Shown here: piece by piece, positions 10,784-20,852 of the stretch | Layout of the letters: each line of letters begins with the position of its first letter | Numbering within the stretch: the stretch's first letter is position 1 | Source: Clarkia xantiana subsp. parviflora | Taxonomy: Eukaryota; Streptophyta; Magnoliopsida; Myrtales; Onagraceae | Direction of reading: 5' to 3' | Assembly: GCA_036873135.1 (NCBI GenBank) | Contig: JAPTYO010000017.1 | Span: 14,880,001 to 14,944,000 of the forward strand | Length of the DNA: 64,000 nucleotides | Translations under genes and position numbers: made by a program | The notes under the pieces: generated by a model | What the model saw: only the letters and a program-made list of their open reading frames with translations | What the model was told of the DNA's origin: nothing | The model's database searches: none

Positions 10784-13501
10784 ATGTCTGGTAAGGATTT
10801 CTTTCCACATTTTCGTAATTTGCGTACTGTTTACTCTTCTTTTCTCAATTCCTCTTGTCTGTAATCGTTTTTAGACGAAGCTACTTCTAAGATTAGGGCT
10901 CCCTTTGCCTTTGAGTTTGCTGTCAACGAAATATTTGAGGGTTCGTATGAGGTTGCCCTTAGAGAGGGGTGTATCACCTCGGATTGAGAGCCTCGCTTCC
11001 CTTACGAGTCCCAAACTGCTGGTAGGAGGAAGCACATTATCACGCCTCCTCGGGCAGGGGAGGTGTTTGTTTCCACTGGACAAATAAGCGCGGGGATTCG
11101 GTTCCCCTTCTGTGGAAATATGGTGGAGATGTGCAACTTCTACAAAACGCACCCCTGTACTTTTTCTCCACACGCCATCCGCGTGTGGAATGCCTTCCAA
11201 CTCCTGTGCCATCGCCAACAGTGGACATACAGTCTTCTGTTGTTCCGCACTTTTTACGGCATGAAGTGCAACAAAGCCGGTGTCTGCTCCTTCTCCCCCC
11301 GACTCCCCAAGTGGACAAAGGAGCAACTTTCACATTTCGGCTGGGACAGCGAAACTTGGAAGTTTCACAAGGATCGGATTCTGATCCGCGACTCGGGCTC
11401 CGACAACAGTGGGTGGAAGAAGTACTACTTCTTTGTCCAGCATAGCTCTGTCCCCTGGCCTCGATGGGAGGTCGTGGCGGACCCTGCCCCCAAGCTCCAG
11501 GATTACTCCGAAGATGACCTCAACACCCTCCAGATGGTTCAACTCTACCGCTGGGGGGACAATTTCATACCCATCGATGCCAACAAGCTCCAGGAGCGGA
11601 ACCTGATTGCTATCGGAGTTCGGCTCCTTGACTCTGTTTCTGCAGATTTAGTCGTCTGGGTAATATTTCTAACTATTTTATTTTTACCTTTGCAGCCAAG
11701 AAGGCTTCTCTGTTGACTCATCTCATTCTGAAGCAGGGCGAGACTGATGCCGTCCAGAGCGGTTCCAGGCGGAAGCGCAAGCTGGTGAAGAAAGGGGCTT
11801 CCTCCTCCACTCCCTTATACGCTGCTCCTCCGACTGAAGAGCAGGTCGGGGCCAAGAAGGCCAGACAGGAGGAGATAGATCGGGCCTTCGGGGCCACCAC
11901 CGTCGAGGAAGGTAAGCGCGTTCTTCGTGCAATTAAATGATATAAAAAATTAGTCCCCAAGGAGTTTATCCCCGCCGATCGGGAGTCGTGGGTTCGGGAA
12001 ATTAAATATATCCTTCAAGGAGAAGTCCCCCGCGTTCTCAAGGCGGGATACTACAACTTCCATGGGAAAGACCAACATGTCGAACGTCAAATTCTCTGGT
12101 GTCCTGGCGGAGTTATTCCTGATCATGTTCGTCCTGCCACCACAGGTCCTTTGAAGACTCCTGCCCCGACGGAGGCTATCATTCCAGCGGAGACTGCAGC
12201 CAGGAACTAATGCTGGAGGACGTCCCGGCGGAAGCTCGGTTCCGTCCAGTGACTGATTTGGAGGCTTCTCCGTCTGTTGAAGAGCCTGAAGAGGGGGCCT
12301 GCTTCCCCGTGGCAGGTCGAGGTCCAGGAGTGCACGGCCCGCTGCTAGGGACGTGTCCAAGAGTCCTCCTCCTATTCTTCGCACTCCAACTCCCGAGCCT
12401 CCTACTGAGGTAGTTCCTGCCACCCCCGGGGCCGAGCCTATCCCTTGTCTTCCGATGGACGAGGTGTACCAAATTTACTCCTCCGACCAGGCAGCGATCC
12501 CCTGGCGTCCGATCGAATCCCTCCACGGGTTTTCGATCCGTCGGGACAATCTTGAGCCCGACTTGGCCCTGCACCTGCTGTTAGGGTCAATTCCTCCTGC
12601 TTTGAGACGGCCACTTTACCTGTCGCGGGAGGATATCGAAGAGGAGTTCCGTGCCATGGCCGTCCGTCGGATGGAGGTAGTATCCTACCGCCTCATTCTC
12701 TTCTTTACTCCTACCTTCAATCACTGAATTTTATCTTTTTCCCCTTCGTCTTAGGAAACTGCGGACCAGCAGCGTAGCTTTGCCATCGCCTTGGCTCTGA
12801 AGAGCGCTTTGGAGGAGGCTGAAGCCAAGTCGGACCCTGAAGCCTTAGCCAAGCTTCAGGTGGAACGTGACGAGGCGGTGGCGGCCAAGAACAAGATGGC
12901 CAAGGAGAAGGCTCTCCTCGATGACATGTCCTCAAACCTGCTCAAGAAGGTCCACGACCATGAGGCTGTCATGCGTCGAGAACGGAAGATGGCCCAGGTG
13001 GAGCAGCAGCGGAACGAGGGGGAGAAGCAGCAACTCGTTCGCGAGAAGAACGTCTTCGCGGATCTTCTGGCGGAGGCTAAAGCCAAGCTTGAAGCGGAAA
13101 GGGCAGAGTTTTCTGCCAGGCTGGCTGAAGCAAAGGCTCAAGGTCTCGAGGAGGGCCACCTGCAGGGCCGCGAGGAGGGCCGCCTGCAGGGCCACAGGGA
13201 GTATCGGGACTCTGAAGAATTCAAACTGGCTGCTGTGGAGTTTTGCAAGTCCGAGGTGGAGGACGTTTTGTTCAACGCTGTCGAAGAACTCTACACAGCC
13301 TACTCGGATTCCATTGACTTCACGAAGTCCGAGACTCTTGCCCCCGTCGCGGAGAAGTACTTCAACCTCCCCGCGGAGAGTGAAGAGGCTGCTGCCGTGG
13401 ACCCGACTCCACCAACTGCGGAGCCTTCTGCCCAAGCCCCTCCAAACCTTGCTCCCTCCGATGCTGCTGAGGATCCATCTTCCAACAAGGACCAAGTTTA
13501 A
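10784..13501 (+). pseudogene. opposite-strand gene of T1 (Transposase_28-like), intron-containing, broken
   Basis: Exon 1 is only ATGTCTG (10784-10790); intron 10791-10874 (GT-AG) joins it to MSDEATSKIRAPFAFEFAV. The core at about 11090-11655 (FPFCGN-VEMCNFYKTHPCTFSPHAIRVW, FRTFYGMKCNKAGVCSF, GWKKYYFFV) resembles the plant 'putative gypsy type transposon' domain. A Lys/Arg-rich, possibly nuclear-targeting stretch follows (11755-11830), then a Pro-rich linker, intron 12677-12754 (phase 0), and an acidic coiled coil rich in AEAKAKLEAER to the stop at 13501. The intron near 11660-11695 cannot be placed without a frame error. Lesions: TGA at 10985 (Trp in D), TGA at 11938, and frame changes near 12180-12350. 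Function is unknown. Confidence 0.7.
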
Positions 13502-13710
13502 TGTTCACATCTTTTAGTCCTTGTTGTCTTTCTCTTTTATCTCTTGTATCGAACCTTTTTGGCCTTCTAGCCTTTATATAAGTGGTTTCTTCCCATCTGT
13601 TTTGGCACCGATACTCGTTTGCACTTTATCCAAAGCGGCTTAAAATTCGTTACTCAGAACGTTCCGATGCGCCATTAAAATGACTTCATACGTCCTTTCG
13701 ACGTTTTACT

Positions 13711-14240
13711 CGAGACTTTACCATTTAAGGTTTCTCATCCAATCGGGACTTTACCACTTAAGGCTCCTCGTCCAAAATCGGGACTTCACCACTTAAGACT
13801 TCTCGTCCAAAATCGGGACTTCACCACTTAAGGCTTCTCGTCCAAAATCGGGACTTCACCACTTAAGGTATCTCGTCCATGCCTTTTAAGGCCATTTTCA
13901 TACCCTTTAAGGCTTTTATTGCGTCTCTACTGGACGGCTTAATCGTACCCGTTAAGGCTTTTTGTCGCATCATATAGACGTCTTACATGGACCTGTTAAG
14001 GCTTTTTCATACCCGTTAAGGCTTTTTGGCCGCATCATATAGACGACTTACGCGGACCCATCAGGGTCTTTTCATACCTAGGCTTTTGGTTGCATCATAT
14101 AGAGGACTTACGTGTACCCCGTAGGGCTTTTGTCCGTACCTGTTAAGGCTTTTGGCCGCGCCATATAGACAACTTACGCATCCCCCGCGGGGCTTTCATC
14201 GTACCTCGGAAGGCTTTTGTCGCGTCACTCAGGACGTCTT
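13711..14240. repeat. tandem-repeat spacer of T1
   Basis: About five 35-base units reading GGGACTTCACCACTTAAGG, then looser units of about 55-60 bases built on GTTAAGGCTTTT and GCATCATATAGACGACTTAC. It lies between the convergent ends of the plus-strand gene (13501) and pol (14370). D has the same spacer. Confidence 0.85.
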
Positions 14241-14369
14241 ACTAACAGTTAGAATAAATTTGAAAGCAATTTGGTCGGAAGGCAATTTCTTTTATTCATA
14301 AATAACTCAAAATAGGCTTACATCGGATTTTATTGATAGACAATTTGCGCCCTTCACGGCGGCTTAATA

Positions 14370-17300
14370 TCAAACATGATACTTCTTCAAGTGTTCACCA
14401 CTGAAGGAATGTTTCAACGTCTTGCCTTCAAGATCCTCTAACTTGTATGCATTGGGCACTGGCATCCCTACGATCTTGTAAGGTCCTTCCCATTTTGGTG
14501 ACAGCTTGTTGATCTGATCTTGATGAACAAACTCATTCCTCCGCCAGACAAGTTCTCCCACGAAGAATTGTCGGGACCTGACACGCCGATTATAATATCG
14601 GGCTGTTGCCAGACGCATTCGGGCCTGGACTTCATCAGCCTTCCACCTCTTCTCCTCGAGTAGGTCTAAGTCCAGACGTCTCATTTCTTCATTTGTCAGA
14701 GGCTCGTAATATTTCGCGCGGTGGGACGCCACCGCTATCTCCACGGGAGCGACTGCCTCCGTGCCATAAACCAGGCCAAACGGAGTTTCTCCTGTTGATT
14801 GCTTGGGTGTTGTTCTCACAGCCCATAGCACATTCTCGAGCTCATCCAGCCAATGGCCCTGCAGGGCATAGACTCTCTTCTTCAAGCCATCCATCACGAT
14901 CTTGTTGGCTGACTCTACCTGGCCATTGGTCTGGGCGTGGCGGACTGAAGCGGTCCGATGCTCAATGTTTAATTCTTCCAGGTACTCCTTCAACTGAGCC
15001 CCATTGAACGGAGGGCCGTTGTCGCTGATCAATACTCGCGGGACCCCGTACCGGGATATGATCTGAGTCTGGAGGAACTTGAGGATCTGTTGCCCCGTCG
15101 TTCTGGCCAATGCTTTGGCCTCTATCCATTTTGAGAAGTAGTCAATAGCCACGAGTAAGTACTTACACTGACCTCTCGCTTGGGGAAGTGGTCCCACCAA
15201 GTCAATTCCCCATTGCGCGAAGGGCCATGCACTCCTGATGGGCATTAAGTCCGCGGCGGGAGCCACGATATTTGGGGCGTATCTCTGGCATGCATCACAG
15301 GATCGGACCATCGCGGTCGCTTCTTTGTTCATCGAGGGCCAATAGTATCCCAGGTTCAATGCCTTCCTCACCAGAGATCGGGCTCCCTCATGACAGGCCG
15401 CGACTCCTTCGTGTAGTTCCCTTAGGATCCGATTCGTGTCAGGCTCCGCTACGCATTTTAAGAAAGGTTTTACATACCCTTTTTTGTATAACTGGTTGTC
15501 CACCATCGCGTAGTTGTCTGCAATCCGACGCAATCTGACAGCTGCCACTTTATCATCGGGGAGTACTCCCGTAGTCAGGTACGTGACCATCGGGGTCATC
15601 CAAGTAGGCCTCTCCTCTTCTTCTGATCCTGTCCCAGTAGCACAGACCTCCACCGGGTCAATGTTTGAGATAATCACCTTCTCTAGGAAATGCACCTTCC
15701 GATTCTCCTCGGGGGCCACTCCCAGGGCAAACTTACTCAAGGCATCTGCTTCCGCGTTCTCTTCCCTCGGGATCGCCTCAATATCAAAGCTTTTGAAGCT
15801 TCCCTTCAAAGTCTGCACCTCGTGCAAATATTTCTTCATCGTCGGACTTTTAGCCTCATAGTTCCCCTGGACTTGATTTACAACCAAGCTAGCATCGCAT
15901 TTCACTTTTAGATGGTCGACTCCCGTACCCTTGGCAATCTTGAGGCCTGTGATGAGAGCCTCATATTCTGCTTCGTTGTTGGTGGCTTTGAACGTCAACG
16001 CCAAGGCATATCGTAAGGGCTCGCCTCCGCCGGGCGGTATCAACACGAATCCTGCCCCCGAGCCTTCTACACTCGATGAACCATCAGTGTACATCTCCCA
16101 GGTGTTCTCCTCATTTGGCTGTTCTGGCTGCTGTTCTGTTGTCGGGACTCCTTCCATGGTTGCCCCCTCTGCGGGACCCGTTACTTCCAGATCGGGTGCC
16201 GTAGACTCAGCTAAAAAATCTGCCAACGCCTGGCCCTTAATAGCGGTTCTCGGAGCGAAATGAATGCGGAATTCCGTCAGCTCGATGGCCCATTTTACCA
16301 ATCTCCCCGACGCCTCCGGTCGGTTCAAAAAGTGTTTCAAGGGCTGATTAGTCAATACCGTGACTTCATGGGCATGGAAGTAAGGTCGCAGTTTTCGAGC
16401 GGCAATAATCAACGCGAAGAGATACTTCTCAATAGCGGGATAGTTTATTTCAGACTTGGCAAACGCCTTGCTTACATAATAGATAGGCACTTGGTTTCCC
16501 TTGACAATCTTAATCAAAACAGAACTAACAGCCACATCAGAAACAGCCAAATAGAGATAGAGCGGCTCGCCTGAGACTGGTTTCGCCAACGGCGGAAGGG
16601 TGCGGAGGTGCTGCTTGAGTGCCTGGAACGCCTCCTCGCACTTGTCGGTCCACTCGAACTTCTTGTTAGCCCTCAGTACATCAAAAAAGGGCATAGCTCG
16701 ATCACTCGCCTTGGATAGGAAGCGATTCATCGCGGCCAACCGGCCATTCAGCACCTGGACCTCTCGATGAGTCCTCGGGGACTGCATCTCTTCGATTGCT
16801 CGCAGCTTCTCGGGGTTTACCTCGATTCCTCTCTGGCTCACCATGAACCCCAGGAATTTCCCCGAGTTCACCCCGAAAGCACATTTGTCGGGGTTCAGCC
16901 GAACCTGATGGAACTTCATCCGCTCAAATGCTGCCGCCAAGTTCTGAACATGGTCTCTTGCCTGTCGGGACTTCACCAGCATGTCATCCACGTATGCCTC
17001 CATGGTTTTCCCCAGCATGTCTCCGAACAACTTGTTCACCATCCGCTGGTAAGTTGCTCCGGCATTGATCAATCCGAAGGGCATCACGTCGTAATGGTAG
17101 ACATCACTGTCGGCGTAGAAGGCCGTATGGGGGGCATCCTCCTTCGCCATCTTAATTTGGTTGTACCCGGAATACGCATCCATGAAGCTCAGCAGCTCAT
17201 GTCCCGATGTAGCGTCCACTAGTTGGTCAATCCTCGGGAGCGGGTAGCAGTCCTTCGGGCAAGCCTTGTTCAGGTCACGGAAGTCGACACACATCCGCCA

Positions 17301-18920
17301 CTTTCCATTACTCTTTCGCACCAGCACTGGGTTAGCCACCCAAGTCTGGAATCGGAGCTCCTTGATGAATCCAGCATCGAGCAGTCTGCCCACCTCCTGC
17401 TGGATCGCGATCCTCTTGTCCGCGCCCATCGGACGCCTTCTTTGCGCGATAGGCTTGATCGCGGGGTCTATCTTCAGCTCATGCACTATTACGTCGGGAC
17501 TGATTCCTGGCATATCACTCGGGGACCAGGCAAACAGCTCCTTAAACTCCTTCAAGAGCTCGATCAACTCTCGGGCTCTTTCCTCCGACAAAGCAGAGCC
17601 GATCTTCACCTTCCTCTGAGGTCCATCGATCTCCACTTCCTTCAAATCCTCCATGGGGGCGGGGCGCCCATACTCCTCTCGAGGATCGGTATCCGTCTGA
17701 AGGACAGTCATGGTCTCCCTCCTTCTCCGTCGGGTGGCGTTAACGTAGCATTTTCGTGATGCCACCTGGTCTCCTTTGACCTCTCCGACTCCGTTATCAG
17801 TTGGGAACTTCATCTTCTGGTGGACCGTCGAGGCGACTGCCATAAGAGGATTGATAGTGGTCATCCCTATGATCGCGTTGTATGCCCCCGCAGACTCCAC
17901 TACGACGAAATCCACGTTTCGTTTCTCCATCTTCCAGCCACTACCAAACTCTACTGGTAAGGTAATCATTCCCAACGGGTAGGAAGTGGAGCCAGAGAAT
18001 CCCACCATCGGGAAGTCCACCTGCGTCAGGTCCTTCTTCGTCTTTCCCATGGCTTCCAGAGCATCCATGAAAAGAATACCGGAGGAGCTCCCTCCGTCTA
18101 TCAGGATCCGCTTCATCTCGAATCCATCCACATCCAGGGTCACGACCAAGGCGTCGTCGTGAGGGCTCTCCACGCCAACTAGATCCTCCGCTGAAAAAGA
18201 GATTACCACTTCCTCCTTCAGGGTCCACGACCGGGACCTTTTTCCTAACACCACCGCGGCGGATATGCGCGAAGCATAGTTCTCTCTGGAAGCGGAGGTG
18301 TCACCTCCCGCTGCCCTCCCTCCGTGGATGACGTTGATAGTCCCCCGCCTCTCCTTGCGGGCACCTGATCCTGAAGCCTCATGCTCGACCTTCTTCTTCT
18401 TCGGGGATCGGTCGCGGGACTTGGAACGGGAACGGGACCGACTTCTGGAACGGGATCGGCACCGTCCCTTCCCGACGAACTCCTTCAGCTTTCCCTTCTG
18501 GATCAGCTTTTCAATTTCCTTCTTCAGCTCCCGACAATTCTCAGTGTCGTGACCATTGGCTCGATGGTAACGACAGTAACGATCAGGACGACCTCCTAAG
18601 AATTCGCCCTCCTTCCTCGGGGGGTATCGAGCTATTCCTTGCCGTTCCATCACAGCCAGCACGGAGGTCATCGAGCTGTTGATGGGGACACTTCGACCTT
18701 CGCGGTTATCCTTCTTCGGAGGACGCCTGTCCTCTCTTTTCTCGGGACGACCACGGTTCCTACTTCCCTCCGATTTGTCACTCCCCTTGCGATCATCCGA
18801 CAACTTGGATGATGCCTTTCCTCTTCCTGACTTCGGGGGGTCGAGCTCCCCTGCAGCAATCTTCGACTCCTGGACGTCAGCTGCTGCTTCACCCTCGCCT
18901 GCAGGGCCTCCATGCTCCAC
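14370..18920 (-). CDS. T1 gag zinc knuckle plus Pol polyprotein (Tat type), open frame of 1516 residues
   Basis: Residues counted from 18920: CX2HX4HX4C zinc knuckle 116-129; Arg-Ser run 153-172; aspartic protease about 255-380 with active-site LIDGGSS (Asp275); RT about 480-690 with FRDLNKACPKD and YVDD (643-646); first RNase H about 770-905, which looks degenerate; second RNase H from about 943 with TDGSS (Asp946) and NNEAEYEAL (Glu983); integrase with HHCC (His1170, His1177, Cys1208, Cys1211) and DDE (Asp1240, Asp1300, Glu1336). All catalytic residues I can check are present. The true reading frame enters from gag by a frame change near 18870-18900, so the ATG at 18920 need not be a real start. 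It acts in virus-like particles to copy and integrate the element. D holds the same frame with many lesions. Confidence 0.92.
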   Translation of the reverse strand: MEHGGPAGEGEAAADVQESKIAAGELDPPKSGRGKASSKLSDDRKGSDKSEGSRNRGRPEKREDRRPPKKDNREGRSVPINSSMTSVLAVMERQGIARYPPRKEGEFLGGRPDRYCRYHRANGHDTENCRELKKEIEKLIQKGKLKEFVGKGRCRSRSRSRSRSRSKSRDRSPKKKKVEHEASGSGARKERRGTINVIHGGRAAGGDTSASRENYASRISAAVVLGKRSRSWTLKEEVVISFSAEDLVGVESPHDDALVVTLDVDGFEMKRILIDGGSSSGILFMDALEAMGKTKKDLTQVDFPMVGFSGSTSYPLGMITLPVEFGSGWKMEKRNVDFVVVESAGAYNAIIGMTTINPLMAVASTVHQKMKFPTDNGVGEVKGDQVASRKCYVNATRRRRRETMTVLQTDTDPREEYGRPAPMEDLKEVEIDGPQRKVKIGSALSEERARELIELLKEFKELFAWSPSDMPGISPDVIVHELKIDPAIKPIAQRRRPMGADKRIAIQQEVGRLLDAGFIKELRFQTWVANPVLVRKSNGKWRMCVDFRDLNKACPKDCYPLPRIDQLVDATSGHELLSFMDAYSGYNQIKMAKEDAPHTAFYADSDVYHYDVMPFGLINAGATYQRMVNKLFGDMLGKTMEAYVDDMLVKSRQARDHVQNLAAAFERMKFHQVRLNPDKCAFGVNSGKFLGFMVSQRGIEVNPEKLRAIEEMQSPRTHREVQVLNGRLAAMNRFLSKASDRAMPFFDVLRANKKFEWTDKCEEAFQALKQHLRTLPPLAKPVSGEPLYLYLAVSDVAVSSVLIKIVKGNQVPIYYVSKAFAKSEINYPAIEKYLFALIIAARKLRPYFHAHEVTVLTNQPLKHFLNRPEASGRLVKWAIELTEFRIHFAPRTAIKGQALADFLAESTAPDLEVTGPAEGATMEGVPTTEQQPEQPNEENTWEMYTDGSSSVEGSGAGFVLIPPGGGEPLRYALALTFKATNNEAEYEALITGLKIAKGTGVDHLKVKCDASLVVNQVQGNYEAKSPTMKKYLHEVQTLKGSFKSFDIEAIPREENAEADALSKFALGVAPEENRKVHFLEKVIISNIDPVEVCATGTGSEEEERPTWMTPMVTYLTTGVLPDDKVAAVRLRRIADNYAMVDNQLYKKGYVKPFLKCVAEPDTNRILRELHEGVAACHEGARSLVRKALNLGYYWPSMNKEATAMVRSCDACQRYAPNIVAPAADLMPIRSAWPFAQWGIDLVGPLPQARGQCKYLLVAIDYFSKWIEAKALARTTGQQILKFLQTQIISRYGVPRVLISDNGPPFNGAQLKEYLEELNIEHRTASVRHAQTNGQVESANKIVMDGLKKRVYALQGHWLDELENVLWAVRTTPKQSTGETPFGLVYGTEAVAPVEIAVASHRAKYYEPLTNEEMRRLDLDLLEEKRWKADEVQARMRLATARYYNRRVRSRQFFVGELVWRRNEFVHQDQINKLSPKWEGPYKIVGMPVPNAYKLEDLEGKTLKHSFSGEHLKKYHV

Positions 18921-20026
18921 ACAGCCTTCGCGGCTACGCTATGCATCAGGTCGGAACCGTACGGAGCGCTCAAGTTCCTTAGGAAAGTGCGAATCATCTC
19001 TCCCTCCGAGATTTCTTCGTCAATCTCCGCAGCACTAGCAGTGAACCGTTGGTAATAGTACGCCAACGATTCGTCGGGCCTCTGTACCACCTGGGTTAAG
19101 GTCCTCACACTCTTCAGGAGGCGTCTCCGACCCTGATATTGCTTGATGAAGCGATCGTGCATGTCAGCCCAGCACGTAATGCTTCCTGGCGGGAGGCTGA
19201 AGAACCAAGTCATGGCCCTTTCTCCCAGGGTTATCGGGAACAATGAGCATATGAGATCATCATTCGATGTTCGTCCCATACAGGCTTGGACGTGCCTCTG
19301 CACATGGCGAACTGGGTCCCCCTCACCGTCATACTCCTTGATGGTCGGAATACCTAGCCCAGGCGGGGCTACGGTATCGATCAGCCGCGGCACAAAAGGA
19401 TGGCTGGACCGATCCCTCAGCTCCGATGTCATCTGCTTCTGATCACCCATGCAGATGCTCACGATCTTCACCACCTGATCGGGGGTGATGGGGCCATTCA
19501 GGGGAATGGTCCTGTTCTGCACTGGTCCGGTGCCGTCAACCACAAACTTCTCCAGGTGTGCTGGTTCCTTGCCCTTATTCCTGAGCGGAACCTCCTGTTC
19601 CTCCGAGTCCACCCTCGGCGGGGGTGGTGGTAATTCTTCACGCGGAGGCAACTCCTCCGCTCTCCTGGCGGCCTCTCTCTTATCCAGCAAGGCCTCCATG
19701 GCGGCCAAGAACATGGGCATGGCCTCCGCTACTGCCTTGGCCAACTCCGAGTTCGAAGACGACCCTTCTTCCCTTCGCGGGACTCCTTCTCTTCCATGGC
19801 CCACCGGGTTTGGGGGAGCCTCATCTTCCTCCCTACGCGGGACATCCTGCCTGTTCGTCTCATCGTCTCGGACTGAGACCTCATAGCCATCACCTTGCCC
19901 CCCTGTCTGGGAGAGAGCAGGGTTCTCACCTTGTTCAGCAATGCGTTCTGGCAACGGGGAGTTTACAGTTCCTGCGGGACGAGAACTACCAGCCTGAACT
20001 TGCTTCTTCTTGCCACCACCGGCCAT
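18668..20026 (-). CDS. T1 Gag
   Basis: I start at the ATG 20026 (MAGGGKKKQVQAG); the open frame extends to 20080 but lacks an ATG there. A Pro/Glu-rich N-terminal part is followed by the gag core: GEGDPVRHVQRHVQACMGRT, WFFSLPPGSITCWADMHDRF, DESLAYYYQRF and GEMIRTFLRNLSAPYG. After MEALQARVKQQLT the frame reads into unrelated Arg/Ser-rich sequence to the stop at 18668, while the expected continuation with the zinc knuckle is in the frame of 14370-18920. Either a programmed shift or a one-base mutation explains this. Gag forms the particle shell and binds element RNA. Confidence 0.85.
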   Translation of the reverse strand: MAGGGKKKQVQAGSSRPAGTVNSPLPERIAEQGENPALSQTGGQGDGYEVSVRDDETNRQDVPRREEDEAPPNPVGHGREGVPRREEGSSSNSELAKAVAEAMPMFLAAMEALLDKREAARRAEELPPREELPPPPPRVDSEEQEVPLRNKGKEPAHLEKFVVDGTGPVQNRTIPLNGPITPDQVVKIVSICMGDQKQMTSELRDRSSHPFVPRLIDTVAPPGLGIPTIKEYDGEGDPVRHVQRHVQACMGRTSNDDLICSLFPITLGERAMTWFFSLPPGSITCWADMHDRFIKQYQGRRRLLKSVRTLTQVVQRPDESLAYYYQRFTASAAEIDEEISEGEMIRTFLRNLSAPYGSDLMHSVAAKAVWSMEALQARVKQQLTSRSRRLLQGSSTPRSQEEERHHPSCRMIARGVTNRREVGTVVVPRKERTGVLRRRITAKVEVSPSTAR

Positions 20027-20059
20027 TGATCTGGTAGAAGCTATTTTGGCTTTTCGTAA

Positions 20060-20080
20060 GCTTCCCACAGACTGCGCCAA
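20060..20080 (-). promoter_or_regulatory. primer-binding site of T1
   Basis: On the minus strand, directly after the LTR, TTGGCGCAGTCTGTGGG. Element C has TTGGCGCCGTCTGTAGG at the same place. The first bases TGGCGC(C) fit the 3' end of a plant tRNA such as tRNA-Asp (established knowledge); T1 has one change in the match. Confidence 0.6.
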
Positions 20081-20847
20081 TGTTGGATCACGGGCGAAGC
20101 TCCGTTATGTCCTTGACGGAAAGCTCTGGACTTCTGGGCTCCGCGTGGTCCTGCAAAAGGGGATGACCTGGGTGGTGACCCAGAATCCCTCTCCGATGCT
20201 TAAATGAGTACAGTGATCAATGGGTGGTAAGCAGAAGAGTCTAAGTTCGTATTAGAGTGTCCCTGGTTTTCTGAGGTAACCTCCTCCTTTATATAGAAGG
20301 AGGAGTTACTCAGTTACCTGTTACTGCGCTTGGCAGTTTTACCCACGATTCCGTGTATCTCGCCACGATTCCGTATATCTCGGCTGGGATTCCGTATATT
20401 TCGCCCCACGCTCCGCGTATCTTACCCATACCTCCGCGTATCTCGGGCACGCCCAGCGTATCTTGGGGGAGATTATCTATATCTTAACCGTCTTCCCACT
20501 ACTCTCATCTAGTAGGCGGGTTTCTCGGTCTTATCCTCTGATCACAAGTCTCGACTCATGTCGGGGACTCCAGAGTTGTCTCATTCTAGATCACCACCCA
20601 GGACCTTCAGTCTCTACGGGACAGGTCCAGCCTCTGCGGGGCTTTGTTATCGGGGCCTTTACTAAGGCGTATCAGGGCCTACTCAGAGGCTTCTTATCGG
20701 GAGCATTCAGCTCATTCATCGGGACCGCTAAAGTCGGGACCCTTCGTGCTGGGCCTCTGGGCCTTCAAGGCTTTTCACGAGGCCCATTGGACCTACTCGC
20801 CGTCCAGTGGCTGTTAACGGGGCTAACGATTACATCGGAACCCATCA
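20081..20847 (-). repeat. T1 LTR, right copy (5' LTR in element sense)
   Basis: 767 bases, differing from the left copy at seven positions by my count (for example TTATG for TTACG near the start). Followed by CCTGG at 20848-20852. Confidence 0.93.
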
Positions 20848-20852
20848 CCTGG

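Larger units (their letters stand above)
9295..20847 (-). mobile_element. T1: complete Ty3/gypsy Tat-type LTR retrotransposon
   Basis: 11,553 bases with 767-base LTRs at both ends (TGTTGG...CCATCA) and a 5-bp CCTGG target duplication. Coding order on the minus strand is gag, protease, RT, RNase H, second RNase H, integrase; the second RNase H before integrase is the mark of the Tat/Ogre group. A gene on the plus strand (10784-13501) lies between the repeat spacer and the left LTR. I count seven mismatches between the LTRs, so insertion is recent. Pol is one open frame, but gag and pol are in different frames and the opposite-strand gene is broken. Confidence 0.93.

Noticed and set aside
11660..11695. 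A 36-base GT-AG intron in the T1 plus-strand gene
   Set aside because: Too short for a normal plant intron, and removal leaves the frame shifted by one base; left unresolved.
14606..20037. Many plus-strand open frames opposite T1 gag-pol
   Set aside because: They mirror the codon pattern of the real minus-strand frame, start at unrelated places and lack motifs.
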